Positions 11,744-23,535 of a stretch of DNA of 64,000 nucleotides are shown here, one piece after another. Each line of letters begins with the position of its first letter. Positions within the stretch are counted from its first letter, which is position 1. This DNA is from Nyssa sinensis. Taxonomy: Eukaryota > Streptophyta > Magnoliopsida > Cornales > Nyssaceae. A program made the translations under genes and the position numbers. The notes below the pieces were generated by a model, which did no database searches, was not told the DNA's origin, and saw nothing but the letters and a program-made list of their open reading frames with translations. The stretch is taken from the NCBI GenBank assembly GCA_008638375.1, contig CM018052.1:31442239-31506238 (forward strand). Direction: 5' to 3'.

Positions 11744-11761
11744 GGCTCGGGGGGGAGTAGC
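11744..11761 (+). other. Polypurine tract of gypsy element 1
   Basis: GGGCTCGGGGGGGAGTAG directly precedes the 3' LTR, the usual plus-strand primer. The same tract, shortened, precedes the 3' end of the mini element at 24131-24144. Confidence 0.8.
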
Positions 11762-12361
11762 TGATATACCATAAAGCGACCAGCCAATCTCCATGAGACA
11801 CGTGTAGGGTCAGACCTACCAAACTCAATCCGCCCGAGCTTACTCAGCAATGTATCCTTCAGAGCTCATTTATCCAAAGCGGGTTAATTATGCAGAGCAG
11901 TCTTACGCATCTATCCTTCAGAACTTACAGGCCCGAACTCAAGGACTTCAGTTTATTCCCCATGCTTCAGAGCTCATCATCGCCTTAAGCGGCCTACCGA
12001 GCAGAAGATAAGGAAACAGTCTCCAATAGGGAAACTACTGTTCACGGATATCTCTCAAGTGCAAGGTTCAACAAGGTAACTATCGATTCTCCGATGATCA
12101 AATCCCTATATCTACGGCTCCAAATCCTAATCAACTTAGGATCGCCATTGCCTATAAATTAAACCCTAAGGTATGCTTTACACTCATACTCATTATTTGG
12201 CTTACATTATAGTCTTTCAATTCAGTTTATTGACTTAAGCATCGAAGTGGCTACCGCCGGAGCCCTTCCGGTGGCCCTCTAATTCCTTTTCTTTGAGTAT
12301 TCTTCAGGCAGCGGAGTTCGGAGCCCGATCGATCTCGTTCTAGCCAAAAAGTGCAGCATCA
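11762..12361 (+). repeat. 3' LTR of gypsy element 1
   Basis: 600 bp, starts TGATATACC, ends GTGCAGCATCA, followed by the target duplication GTAAG (12362-12366). Differs from the 5' LTR at about 23 positions by eye, mostly transitions. Confidence 0.95.
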
Positions 12362-13440
12362 GTAAGTAAGAGTAATTTATGTATGACAGATATGATATCC
12401 TAAAATATTCACGTCAGTAACAAAAGAAGTGTTGTATATATAGTCATGCGTTTGGGTATTTAAAAGACAAATTATATCCTTACTTTGTAGTTTGTACTTG
12501 AGGAACTCCCAAATTAGACAAGAAGTCTAATTTAAAAAATAATACTTAAAACACTTGAGGCTATACACAAAAATATCAAAAAAGTTAATGAAAGTCCTAT
12601 TAAGACGTCAAGTTAGAATTAAGGTAAATGTAAAGTATAAAAAATCTTTAAATTTGAGGGGGGAATTTAAAACTAAATGGTTATATTCAAAACAAAAAAA
12701 AAATTGAAAAGTAAAAAGAAATTCAAATAAAAAAATGAGAGGGAGCAATTGACCCCGGAACATAAGGTGGCCTCGTCCATGGCTACAGCATATGGAACTT
12801 CCCTGGCACCACCACCACTCCCCCTTTACCTTCCCTTTGCGACCACCACTAGTGGCACCACTCCAATAGAAAATAAGGTGAATGAAAGAAAAAGGAAAAT
12901 GAAAAAGAAGGGAGAGTTTGGTTATGAATAAAAATTATCTATAAAATTGTAAAAAAAAATTATTTTGTTGTTTGAAAAGTGATGTTACCACATTTGATTA
13001 TGTTTGGATTCTTTCAACGCTCCGATGATTAAGTCAGAGAATGAACTAATTGTGATTCATCATGAGTTTTAAGACGTATTTAGAAACAGAAAGATAGGAT
13101 ATAAAATGTGTCCAAAGTTGAAAGTTTTTGAGTTAAACTTTACTTATATTTCAAGAGGTTGTCTTCAGACCTGCATCAACACGTGTTAAATCACCAACTC
13201 AAACAAAAACTTAATTTGTTAGAAATTGTGTAATTTTATTATTATTATACTCTTTGATACGTCTTCTCATATGTGGCCGGTCTAGGTCTATAGGCGTCAA
13301 TTCATATTATGAAAGCGATAATGAGATTTGAAATCAAAACCTTTTATTTGTATTGATACTATATTAAATTACTAATTTATTTAAAAACTTAAATCGTTAA
13401 AAAAATATATAATTTTATTATTAACATGTGTCAACTCTCG
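12362..13440. repeat. Right half of direct duplication copy D1
   Basis: Continues the segment interrupted at 773 and matches 27725-28740 base for base over long runs, with about 10% divergence in the 13020-13200 sample. It begins GTAAGTAAGAG, exactly as the uninterrupted copy reads at 27725. Contains a 50-codon small ORF (12779-12931). Confidence 0.9.
12779..12931 (+). CDS. Conserved 50-residue small ORF, D1 copy
   Basis: An ATG opens 50 codons: a Pro/Thr-rich first half (MATAYGTSLAPPPLPLYLP) and a charged second half with a basic run (NERKRKMKKKGE). The copy at 28079-28231 differs at only three of 153 bases (Pro to Ala, Ile to Leu, one silent), whereas the flanks differ by about 10%. That contrast suggests either selection or recent gene conversion. 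No family is recognised, and no splice partner is obvious. It may be part of a longer transcript or a captured exon. Confidence 0.3.
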   Translation: MATAYGTSLAPPPLPLYLPFATTTSGTTPIENKVNERKRKMKKKGEFGYE

Positions 13441-13733
13441 ATGATAATGCTTTAAAAAAGTAAAAACAATTATATGTCTCTTTCTAAATTTGCATGCAAA
13501 GTTCCCCATATTTTTAGTCAAAGAGTGAAGTTGGCGTTTAGCCAACAAAATCGACCTATCGTGACAAATTTTGAGAAAATTACTAATTTACCCCCACCCC
13601 CCGGTATGATCGTTTTAAACAACTCACAAGAACAGAGAGCAGAATACCACAAGAACAGAGAGTAGAATACCAGCATCAAGACGAGAAGATTCTCTGCACT
13701 AGTATAAGCTTTTGATCTGTGATAAAAATAAAA

Positions 13734-15373
13734 ATGAGTTCTGTGCAGAGAGGTGATATGTCGAGATATTTTGGAAATGTTAACCGCCCAAGACCCAGAA
13801 TCAAAGTTCACAGACTTATGAGGGTGAATTTACAGAGTGCCGTGAATGTGAAGAAAGCTAAGAAACAGAACAGCCGCTACTGCTGCCACCATCTTCATAC
13901 CAATACCAGAAGGTTAGTTCATTACTCATTAGTCCACAAACTCCTCTCCAATTTCCCTCGCTTTCCTTTCCTGCCTTAATATCAATATTGTTTTTTCATC
14001 ATCGTTTAACTAGCTTGGAGCCCATGATGATGAGTAAGTACTTTTCCAGCTGGATATATGTGGTTGTTGACAGTTTTAGTGTTCTTTGACACAGGTTTTT
14101 TTTTTTCTTTTTTAGGAAGATACTTTATTGAAACTGGAATGTTGGAATTTTGATGTGTATGCTATGTCTTTTGTCTGCCCTTTCATCATCCCTCTCTTTC
14201 AAATTCCTTTATATATAAGAAAAGCAGTTGCCTCCCATTCGGCTTGCAAACGAATGGAAGAGTGACTCGAATTAATGTTATTCATTAGGAAAATAGATTG
14301 AATTGGATATCAAAATTCAACCAATTTATGAATGTGTTAATAGTCGGATCAAATTGAATTTGACCCTATAATTTTATATATATGTATATTATGTATATAA
14401 ATAATTATGTTACAATACATATACTAGGTAAAATTTAAAATATATAAATTTAACTCAATTTTTTTAAAAAAATACATAGTTTAAAAATTAATATATTATA
14501 GAAATTTGAACTATATCATTTTTAATATGATGTATAAAAATTAATATACATGTTGTATATAATTGAATCAAATTACTTTAATTCATATTTTTAGATTTGG
14601 ATATCATCGAAACTTCTTTATTTATTTTTATTTTTATTATTTTGATGACTAACTTCTTTATTTTAAATACAAATACACAAATCGAATTTTGATCGATCAA
14701 ATATCCAATTCATTGGCAATCTTAAAATAGACATCTTACATAAGAAATGATTAATTTATTTTTATTTGTATCCCCGACACTAATTTTTAATATTTTTCCA
14801 AAATGACATATTTTTAAATTTATTTATTAGACCCATGTAATCACACAAGAGATAAATCCAATGATGAAATCCTATTCTATAAAGTCCCATTCTATCCTTC
14901 ACTGTCATTTGAAAAAATAGTAGATTCTAATAAGAGGGTTCATTTCAATTCCTCCCTTTCATAGAATGACTTCTCCAAGAAGAAGGGAAGGAGACATCTC
15001 TGGGGCTTATTACATTACAAATCTAATTACCCTCCTGGGGGTGAAATATCAAGGCAAAGCTGAGAGCCCGTTTGAGACCCACCCAGCAGCCATGTGGGCA
15101 TTTTTTACAGCCATATGTATCTGCTACCTTGCACCAGGATTTACGAAGGAAACGCAAACTCAATTAGCATGGTGCTCCCGAATCCTCAGAAATGTTATTC
15201 CAATTTCGGGTTCTCTTGCTTCACTCTTACTGGTATCAGTCTTTCCTGATCAAGGCTGGTTTGTGCTACCCATTGTTGTTGCTTGGGTCTTTATTCATAT
15301 AATCTTGAAACTTGAATTTTTCAAGTATATATGCTATTGCCTTTGCAAGATAATTGGGAAAGCAATCCCCTAG
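13734..15373 (+). CDS. Small plant membrane protein, two exons, left copy
   Basis: Exon 1 is 13734-13912, ending AG before GTTAGTTC; exon 2 is 14965-15373, after a pyrimidine-rich tract and ATAG. The splice joins AG+A into one Arg codon, so the frame is kept and the product is 195 residues. The N terminus is basic (NRPRPRIKVHR), then come about three hydrophobic segments (AAMWAFFTAICICYLA; ISGSLASLLLVSVF; WFVLPIVVAWVFIHII), so an integral membrane protein is likely. The inverted copy at 52663-54488 has the same exon structure and both splice sites. Here a TAG (15371-15373) replaces a CAG codon of the other copy and removes about 28 C-terminal residues. An alternative is that translation starts at the exon 2 ATG (14966), with exon 1 as leader. 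The family is not recognised. Confidence 0.65.
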
Positions 15374-16539
15374 ATGTTTAACAAGTTTGCAAGACGCAAC
15401 CAGACACAGGAGCCAACTCTTCCCACACAAAATTCTTCCTGGCCACGTTAAATGATATTCTCAATTCCATACTTGAACAATTGCATGCACTTTTTGGAAT
15501 GCATCAGTACATATGGGAGTGGGAATAGACTCTCTTTTTTGTAATAATTGATATAAGAGGGTTTTTTTTATTTATTATTAGAATTATAAATCCTAGACTA
15601 CACTGAATTTAATACAATGTAATTACTGGGTATCGTTTCATATATGAATCTAAATTATTTTTCATTAACATCCAAGTAAGCTGTGATAATTGAATTGATA
15701 CTTTCTTTAAATCTTTTATATTTTTGGCAAGTATTCTTTTATTTAACTTCTTGATCAACATTGAAAAAAATTGACATTACTCTTGGAGGGAAAAGAAGGA
15801 TGCTATTTGGGTCAAGTGTCAAATTTGCTTATAATTAAGGGAGGAAATGACAGTGACATGGAGCAGGAATTAGGAATGCAAGTGGATACAAGTGGTATAT
15901 GGAAAAAGAAGGATGTCAAAAAGAAGGATTCCATTTAGGTCAAGTGTCCATTTCAACTGACTGTTGTCTCTAAGTTCCTTAATGCCAATTTCATCAAAAA
16001 ATAGTCTCATATGCATTAAATTTACAATACCATTATCCTCTGTTAATTGACGAGGCCAAATAAAGGGCAATTGTTCCTTCCCAATTTTTTGTTTTGTTTT
16101 GTTTTGCAAATTTTTTTTAAATATACCTTTTTTAATTTAAAATCTCACCTCTCTTAGATTTAAGTTTTTTTATATTCCCGAAAATTTTTTGAGTGTTTTT
16201 TTTATCGGACTTTTTATGTATAAATTTAAAAGTTTCTTGTATTAATAAATTTAATTATTTTTTAAAAAAATTTATCAACTAATATTATCTTTTTATAATT
16301 CTTTAATTTTTTTAAATTTATGATCAAACAATATATATATATATATATATTTATTATACACTAAAAGGAATGTTGTGAGCGGATCTCCCTCAACTCTTTT
16401 TTGGGTCCAGCCAGCTTGGTTGGTCCACGCAACTTAGGCGTTTGTTGATCACGGCCACCACTACCGGGTTAACTTCACTGTCTTCATTGATATACTATAA
16501 AGTGAGCTACGTGGAATAGTTTGTGCAACATACAACCCA
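15374..16539. other. Non-coding stretch between membrane gene and F-box gene 2 relic
   Basis: 3' flank of the membrane gene, conserved in the other arm (52250-52650) as far as about 16330. A (TA)n run sits at 16331-16350. Then a short block beginning AAAGGAATGTTGTGAGCGG (about 16367-16440) is repeated twice in the other arm (51725 and 51781). No gene is seen. Confidence 0.7.
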
Positions 16540-17281
16540 TCAACAATTGGTTAGGAACTTAGAATCGTCCATCATGCACCATTAACCACCTTCTCCAGCA
16601 CCCATCTATCCAAAGTAGAAAATGTTCTAACTGAAGTTCAAATTCACAGCCCCAAAAACTGGAGATTTCAATAGTCTTACGATGCAGGACCAAACAACCA
16701 AAAAAATCAGTGTCCTGTGGTTCTCTCCATCAAAATCATAGAGTTGGGGAAGTGTATCAAATCTGAAAAAAAAATGATTTTAATAAAAAAAAGGCAGCTC
16801 TAAGTTTGGCAATCCATCAGCATATGTTGATGCGTTAATCATGTGCCAATCAATCAAGATACATGTGTATGAGAGAGAGACAGTTGCAAATTAAGGACTA
16901 ACCTGAATACACCAAGGCCCCAAGATAAGATCCTTAACATGCTGAGTGCTTTCAAGAAGATCAGTCAACATACAAGCATCAAAAAAATATTGGTCAAAGT
17001 CCAACTTAGCGGCACTCAAAGATGACACGTTCACCAGTCAGAATCTTCTTCCTCATGAAATACCCCACGATTTCCAGTGATGAAACATTATGAGCGGATA
17101 TTTCCAACACGGAGTCATCTTCTTCAACAAATGGGTTCCTATAGCCCCTTATCACCAACTTCTTCAAACTTGAAGAATTAATGTCCAAACGATGTTCAAC
17201 ACAACATCTGTACAATTTGAGAAACTCTAATACGGGACTACCCAATAATATCATTCCAATTGCAATCTCGGACACAACCAC
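16540..17281 (-). pseudogene. F-box/LRR/FBD gene 2 relic, left copy
   Basis: F-box proteins select targets for SCF ubiquitin ligases. Only the tail is left. The 3' part of exon 1 (17281 to about 16913) encodes LRR-like sequence (SGCPVLEFLELY-type motif, then LILGPWCIQ) and ends at a splice donor; it contains a frame change near 17010. Exon 3, the FBD domain, starts at 16762 after TTTTTTTTCAG and shows RKTIEISSFWGCEFELQL, then decays. Compared with the right copy, the F-box and first LRRs were removed by a deletion joining 17282 to sequence equal to 43505 there, and exon 2 is missing. No functional product. Confidence 0.8.
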
Positions 17282-18788
17282 ACACTCGATATTTATTTGG
17301 ATAAAATTAAGAGATAAATTTGAAAATCAAAGAAAATAGCAAAAGGAAACAAATTTAGGAGGGAAGGTTTTATAAAGAGAAAATTGAGAGTGAAAGAAGT
17401 TTGAAAGTAAAACAGTAGAGGGAAAAAAAATTCTATAGGAAAGGAGAAATGATGTTTGGCGGTCTTTTTGAAGGGGAACAATTGGTGGGTTAGAGAGTCC
17501 ACCATAGAACTTTCAAAATTTCCCCACATACATTTGCTTTTTTTACAGTAAATATTTGTTCGTGACAATATTTTAAGAGAGAGCATGTTTGATATGTTAA
17601 AAACTTGAAAAGAAACAAGTGCAAATGTATCAATTAGCTTAATTGCTTGAATATTCATTCAGAGTTGGACTTTTTTTTCTTTTCTTTTTTGGTACAATGG
17701 ACAAATTTCTTCTATTTGTTGTTTGTGACTTCAGAATCGATACTTATTGTCACTTTATCAGAGTAATTCTGAAAAGTAAATCTCGTTTATGTGCATCGAC
17801 CCTACAACAAGTGTACCATTTAATTTACATAAGACGCAACAATAAGAATTCAAACTCATACCAAATATTTGAACTTAATATACTCAACACTTGAGATTCG
17901 TCCATTATTCAAACTCACACCAAATACTTGAACTTCATATTCCCAACACTTGAGACTCGTCCTTTCAACCATCACAACACTACTCGTTTGGGTGAATCCT
18001 TATTGTTTTTTTTTGGAGCAACCGCCCTTATTGTTAGTGATACAAATTACACTCTTAAGTTCAATTCATCTTTTCAAATATCATGTCAGCCTTTATACAT
18101 AATGGTACAATAACTTTGACTCAAGGTTAGTCCAGCTTAATAAATGACCTTTTAAAAGCCCCCTTTTGTCAATCACAACTACACTATAGTATTCAGTGAC
18201 GAATTGAAATTTTGAAATAGTCAAATTATAAGTATTAAAATTTAAGATGATTCATGTGAATATATAAAAAAATTAGGAGAGACTAAGTCCTATTTTGTTA
18301 AAATATTCTAACAAAATTAGTGATAAAAAATTTAATATCAAAATTTTTGAAAGAGGCTATGGCCCCACTTATTCTCCCTTGGATCCGTCACTTACAGTAT
18401 TGATGCTAGCATTATTCTTTGATGTTATCAACTTATCGTAGCATTTGAACCAAATGTAGCATAGCAAGACATGCAAGCCAGAGTTTCTCTTTTTCTTTTT
18501 TCGGAACTGAAGATGATTCACCACTTCACCCCAATGATAAACCATCTGATTCAAAGTTTCCTCTAGCTTTATTTTTTCAAAAAGGGAATTTATTCGAGTT
18601 GCAGACATTCTAATCTAATTTCAAGCAAATACAACCAAATTTTAGTGGCTCTCAAGGTTCAAATCGCTACTTGATAACCAAATTTCTCAAAAATAGTTGG
18701 ATGAAATTGATATATATATATATATATATATCATAAAAACATTGCATACACGACGAAATAAATCCGCCGCATAAATTCTTAACATGAC
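17282..18788. other. Intergenic DNA of the left arm
   Basis: Matches 41975-43510 in the opposite orientation, with (TA)n at 18712-18730. Short open frames on either strand are not conserved between arms. No gene is seen. Confidence 0.7.
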
Positions 18789-21700
18789 TCAAGAAAACCA
18801 AACTACCGCATTGGGTGAGGATCTTGGAAAACTCAGCAATTGTTGAGCCACTTCAAGTAATTTCTGTGACATGTAGCATGCAAAGTATTGATTACAGACT
18901 TCACACTCCTTCCAGGAGTTGATAACCATCTTCACTAGCACCATTGCTCTCTTAAGTAGAAATTGCACTAGCTTTAATTCAAATTTAGAATGCCTTTTTC
19001 CAAAGCTAGCAATCTTAACATTCCTGAGGTGCTGTGACAAACACTCAAAATCCCTGTGACATGTAATGGTTGCGAAATTCTCTGCTGAAATGAAACTGTA
19101 GATAAATATTTGATTAGGATAAGATCTAGATTTAATATAGATTGTAATTTATTATACTATAATTTCAAATTCGAAAGTAGCATATAAATGCAACTTCAAC
19201 AGAAAATGACTACCATTATGATTTATCTCTAGAATGATTCCCAGAATCAACCACTGAAATCTACTTCAGGAAAATTTTAAGGGAAAAATGCCATGAGCAC
19301 ATCAGACAAGGAAGATATTCACTTCAAACCTCATATGGCCCCCTATAAAATTCCCAGCAAAAAAGAGGGACAGCAGGTTATTCTAGGAAATACTCAAATC
19401 TAGAATTCGTTGAGAATTTTTACAATGTATAAAATAGAGTATTTGGAAGTTATTCTTCAAAAGAGTTCCCACCAAGCACATGTATTATGTAAGTGAATGT
19501 GAAGCAAATAAATGGAAGAACAGTGATGGGAAAACACACCTTTGCAGTGTCGTTGGATCACATGACTATGACTAATGTCTCAAGATAAGGTGAACTTTGT
19601 AGAAGCCTTGCTATCCCTGGGAGGTCCCATTTCTTGCAGTGAGTGTCTAGTGTTAAACATTTGCATTTTAACAATGGAGAAGACAAACCTTTCACCTCCA
19701 ATATCGATAGAACCTTACAAATAAACACAAGCAGCAAAGAAAACAAAACAAGATAAGGCCGCCAACAGAAGAAAATTTAAGCACCAGAATTGCTCCTAAA
19801 AGCTGTAGTTTTATCTAGGGTGCAAGGTAATCAACATATGTGTTTTTCCTTGATTGCTCTAACTAAAAGATTGCCCTATAACATTAGATTTTTTACTTAT
19901 TTGTTAGAATTGTGACATAACAGAATCAACTATAGAGCTGGCCTTCTAATAATTCATATTTCAATAACTTCTCTTCTAACTAATAGAATATTTGATACAA
20001 TTTTTTTTTTTTTAAAAAAAAGAAAGAAAACCATTCATAGCATTAATTATTAGGATTGTGCAGAAAAATAATCCAAGGGTTGGTCTATTTCCTCCCCCCT
20101 CAACCGGGGCACTCTACATAAGCCAGACCAATACTAAGTAATGAACTTCTTTTCTTTAAGAAATACATATATTTGTATTATATTATATGAATGTCTAAGG
20201 ACGTGGAGCGTTCTTTTGGGGTGGGTTTGTGGAAGAGCATTAGAAAGGTTGGTGGGGATTTCTTGAGATGCATATCTTTTTAAGACGGGTTCGGGGGAGA
20301 AAGTGAAGTTTTGGAGTGATGTTTGGCAGGGAAGGTTGGCTTTTAAGGAGAGATTTGCCAACTCTTTCAAATAACCTCTCACAGGAGGTAGAGGATTACA
20401 GCGATATTGGAGGTTTGGCACAGACTAGAGTCAGACTTGATAAAGATTATGTGATTAAGTTGTCGCAGGCTTCACCTTTAATGCTTCTACAAAGTACAAG
20501 GTTCTTTCAAGGAAAGACGTTAAAGATTTTCCTTGGAAGAGTATTTAGAGAATTGAAGGTCTAAAATATCTGTGAAGGTGGCTTTTTTTGAGTGGCAGCT
20601 GCATGGGGTGCTATTTCAGCTGAAGAAAATTTGAAGAAAAGAGGATTCAAGTTAACTAATCAGGGGGTGATGTGTAAGTGGAAGGAGAAAACAGTGGAGC
20701 ATTTGCTTCTTCCTTGTGAGGTGGTGCGTGAGGTGTGGCAGCTATTGTTTTATCTTTTTTGGTTGCTTTTGGGTCATGTCATGGACAGTGATAGAGTTCC
20801 TTAAAAGTTGGAGGGCCGGTTGTAAAATCCAAAGTGTCCATAAGATTTTGGGAGGCGGCCTCACTTTCTTTATTTTAGTGTATATGAAAAGAAAGAAATA
20901 GAATAACCTTTGTAGGGGAAAACGCTTCTCCTTGTAGAGTCAAAGTTGTTTTTTTTAAAATATTTTGTATGTATGGGTAGCGGGGTTTTTTAATTCCCTG
21001 TGGATATTCTTGTAGAGTTTTGGGTGACATGAGACTCTAATTTTTTTCGAATCTCCTTTTTTGGTATATGGGTTCTCCCCCGTAGGAGATTTTTAATATA
21101 ATTACACTTTAATTACCACAAAAGTTTTTGTAATATTAATTTATTAGTAACAGAAAGCAAAAATTAGAAGCTTTCTTATAACTTACATTCGATATAATCT
21201 ATTTTCTACACACACACAAAAAAAAAAAAAAATATCACCCTTAGAAATATATGCATGCACTATCTTAATGCTTAAAATTGTATAAAGAAATTTTTCACTC
21301 AATAAAAATCAATGAGAAATTTAACAGTAATTCAATTTATTTGTCATTTTTAGGTCTCCCAAATTATTAACTTTTAAAGGGTTGTACCTACATTTCAACT
21401 CTATAAGTACTCAAAAGGTCGCCTAAAAAACATCAATTGAAGAATCAGTACAGTACTTCAACGATAAATCACATGACATTCATCTTCTGAATCCACATCC
21501 TTTAGAAATAAATTCATGCAGTACAGCATTATGATTTGTGGTGTCTAGGTGAATTAGAAAAGTAGATACTTGTGAAAAGAAACTAACCTGAGTGCACCAA
21601 GGCCCAATTGTAGGTTGCTTAACATGACCAAGGGTTTCAAGCAGTTCTAGTACTATGTTCCATACTCTTCATAATCATCAGAACTATCAGCAGGAGTATC

Positions 21701-22385
21701 TAGGGCGAAACTCAGGTTAGCATCAAGCAAGGATGATACATTCACTAGTCGACACTTCATTGTATAAAGGTATCCTGAAATCTCCAGTGACCCAAGCTTC
21801 GAAGCCAAAATTTGCATCAAAGCACCATCATCATCATCATCATCATCATCACAAGAATACCAAAAATCTTTCAACTTCAATGTTCTGAGGCTGGGAGTAG
21901 TCACATCCAAACGTCTAAAACCCATGAAATTATACAATTCCAAAACCTCCAACAGGGGACAGCCTGATAATATTCTCTCAATTATATCCTCATTCAACCC
22001 CAAGTACTCGAGAGATAAATTCTTCAGCGATCTCCAACTAATCACACCACTCGGCTCAAAAACAAAAAGTGCCAATTTCAATGTTGTTAGTGATGAGTTA
22101 GAGAACAGATGTTGAGGCAACCTGTAAATATCGGTGCCATCAAAGCTCTGTGGACCGATGAAATTTAGGTCGAGATCCTCCACATATCTTGTTAAAGCGA
22201 AGCTAATCCATAAATCAACATCAGGATACAAAAAAGCATCATGGTCGAATTGGACAGCGAATTTTCAAATCTTTGAGAGCTGCTGAGAGACACAGTTTTC
22301 TCGACGAAGTTAATGAACTTTTCGAAACGTTCGGACTGTGAGTAATCCTGATTGATGAAAATGAGATTATCGACAGAAGTCCGGA
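18789..22385 (-). pseudogene. F-box/LRR/FBD gene 1 relic, left copy
   Basis: Three exons can be placed by comparison with the right copy. Exon 1 is 22385-21588 and encodes the LRR part (SGCPLLEVLELYNFMGFRRLDV), with an eight-Asp run from a GAT repeat at 21825-21850. Exon 2 is 19713-19540 (LRR, KKWDLPGIARLLQSSPYLETL). Exon 3 is 19084-18789 and encodes an almost complete FBD domain ending PNAVVWFS-stop. The F-box coding start present at 38191 in the right copy is absent: at 22385 the sequence changes to a local tandem repeat. A one-base loss near 21669 shifts the end of exon 1. The damage differs from that in the right copy. Confidence 0.85.
20190..21115 (+). mobile_element. 5'-truncated L1-type LINE fragment, left arm
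   Basis: Encodes the C-terminal part of a plant LINE ORF2: the VGLWKSI / VGSGKKVKFWSDVW linker (about 20220-20330) and the zinc-binding zf-RVT region (AAWGAISAEENLKKRGFKL ... EHLLLPCEVVREVWQLL, 20592-20760). Frameshifts break it. It lies antisense in intron 1 of F-box gene 1. The same copy is in the same intron in the other arm, so the insertion is older than the inverted duplication. Confidence 0.85.
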
Positions 22386-23535
22386 TCGAGGTAAGCCTAG
22401 CTTACCACATAATCAACTCATTGTTTTTTCAAGAAACAAGAGTCTGATTAATCATCTTTTTTCATAATACTATTGCTTTTTAAAGTCTGTTAAATATTCA
22501 GACTACTTAGTTTTAACTAATATCTGATTTTAAAAATATAAACAGTAAAAATTGAACTTACATATTGAAAGATATTCAAATAAGAGCCTGATTAATTTTC
22601 TTTTTATCTATATAATGTTATTACCTTGTAAAGTCATTAAATGTTCAAACTATTAACCCTAAGTGATGCCTGACACCAAAACTATAAACGTTACAAATGA
22701 ACCTGTAAATTCAAAAAACAACACTACCTAATCAACTCAACTCAACAAAATTTCATTCCAATTAACATAGCCTACCAAATAATGGTTTTGGGCACAATCT
22801 GCACACTAAGAACTTCTGACACTTCTGCAGTTACTTGAGGACATGCATTGAGACTAAAGCACAAAGTTGATTTGTTCACTTTCATTTTTTGACCTGAGGC
22901 CTTTTCATAACAAATGAGAATAGATTTAATAATTTCTGTTTCAGATTTCTACGCTTTAAAAAAAAAAAAACTATCATTAGTAAATAAATAAATATTTTAT
23001 TGAAAATAGATAATTAAATAAATGAAATGGAACTCTTGACTTTGTAGATACCCATCTTTTATTATGATTTTTCAGCCAAAAATTTTTGTATCAATTTTAC
23101 AAAGAGACCTTTGTGCTAAAAATTTATTTACTTATGCACCCACACCAAAATGGTACTGGTTTTCTCCCATTTACACTCGCATTTCTCTTCAATTTTTGAT
23201 ATTTTTGTGGTAATTGGTTATTATTGTAATTCCCTTTTACAAATATTCCCATGTTGTATTGTAAATTAATCTTTAAAGTCCAGTTGTGTGTGCTTGTTTA
23301 TATATAGAATCAAATTCTGAAGGCAAAAATAAAATTAGAATAACAAAATACGAAGCACATGAAGTGACAAGCTTTATTTAAATCTTTGATCAATTTAAGT
23401 TCAAGAAAAATTAAAGAAACTGCAACCTATCATAATGCAACATCTAAACACATTTAACAAACCATAAATATTGAAAGATGTAAAAAGAATAACTGCAACA
23501 TATTATATTACAATATCTAAAAATATAAATTAAAC
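22386..23535. other. Diverged tandem repeat and arm end
   Basis: 22430-22735 holds two diverged units of about 155 bp (each beginning near AAGAGYCTGATTAAT) in the place where the other arm has the F-box exon start. From 22740 to 22940 homology to the other arm (37835-38035) resumes and then ends. The remainder to 23535 is AT-rich with no gene seen. Confidence 0.6.

Larger units (their letters stand above)
774..12361 (+). mobile_element. Ty3/gypsy LTR retrotransposon, Tat-like, decayed
   Basis: Complete in outline: 600-bp LTRs (774-1373, 11762-12361) starting TG and ending CA, a 5-bp target duplication GTAAG (769-773 and 12362-12366), a primer-binding site after the 5' LTR and a purine tract before the 3' LTR. 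Inside are gag, protease, reverse transcriptase, RNase H, a second archaeal-type RNase H and integrase, in that order, then a minisatellite and a long 3' region carrying an antisense gene. The second RNase H and the extra 3' gene are hallmarks of the Tat lineage. I count about 23 mismatches between the LTRs (about 4%), so the insertion is fairly old. Stops, frameshifts and a changed integrase residue show it cannot make its own enzymes. Confidence 0.95.
12395..22940 (+). repeat. Left arm of large inverted duplication
   Basis: The gene order here (membrane gene, F-box gene 2, F-box gene 1 with intronic LINE) recurs in reverse order and orientation at 37835-54860. Matching points include 13734/54488, 14966/53157, 16090/52317, 17281/45009, 18789/41971, 19713/41030, 20900/39830, 22200/38620 and 22900/37860. 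Arm lengths differ because of deletions here (exons of both F-box genes) and insertions in the other arm. Confidence 0.9.

Noticed and set aside
17643..18113. Open frames between the F-box relics
   Set aside because: Not preserved at the matching place in the other arm (42700-43100).
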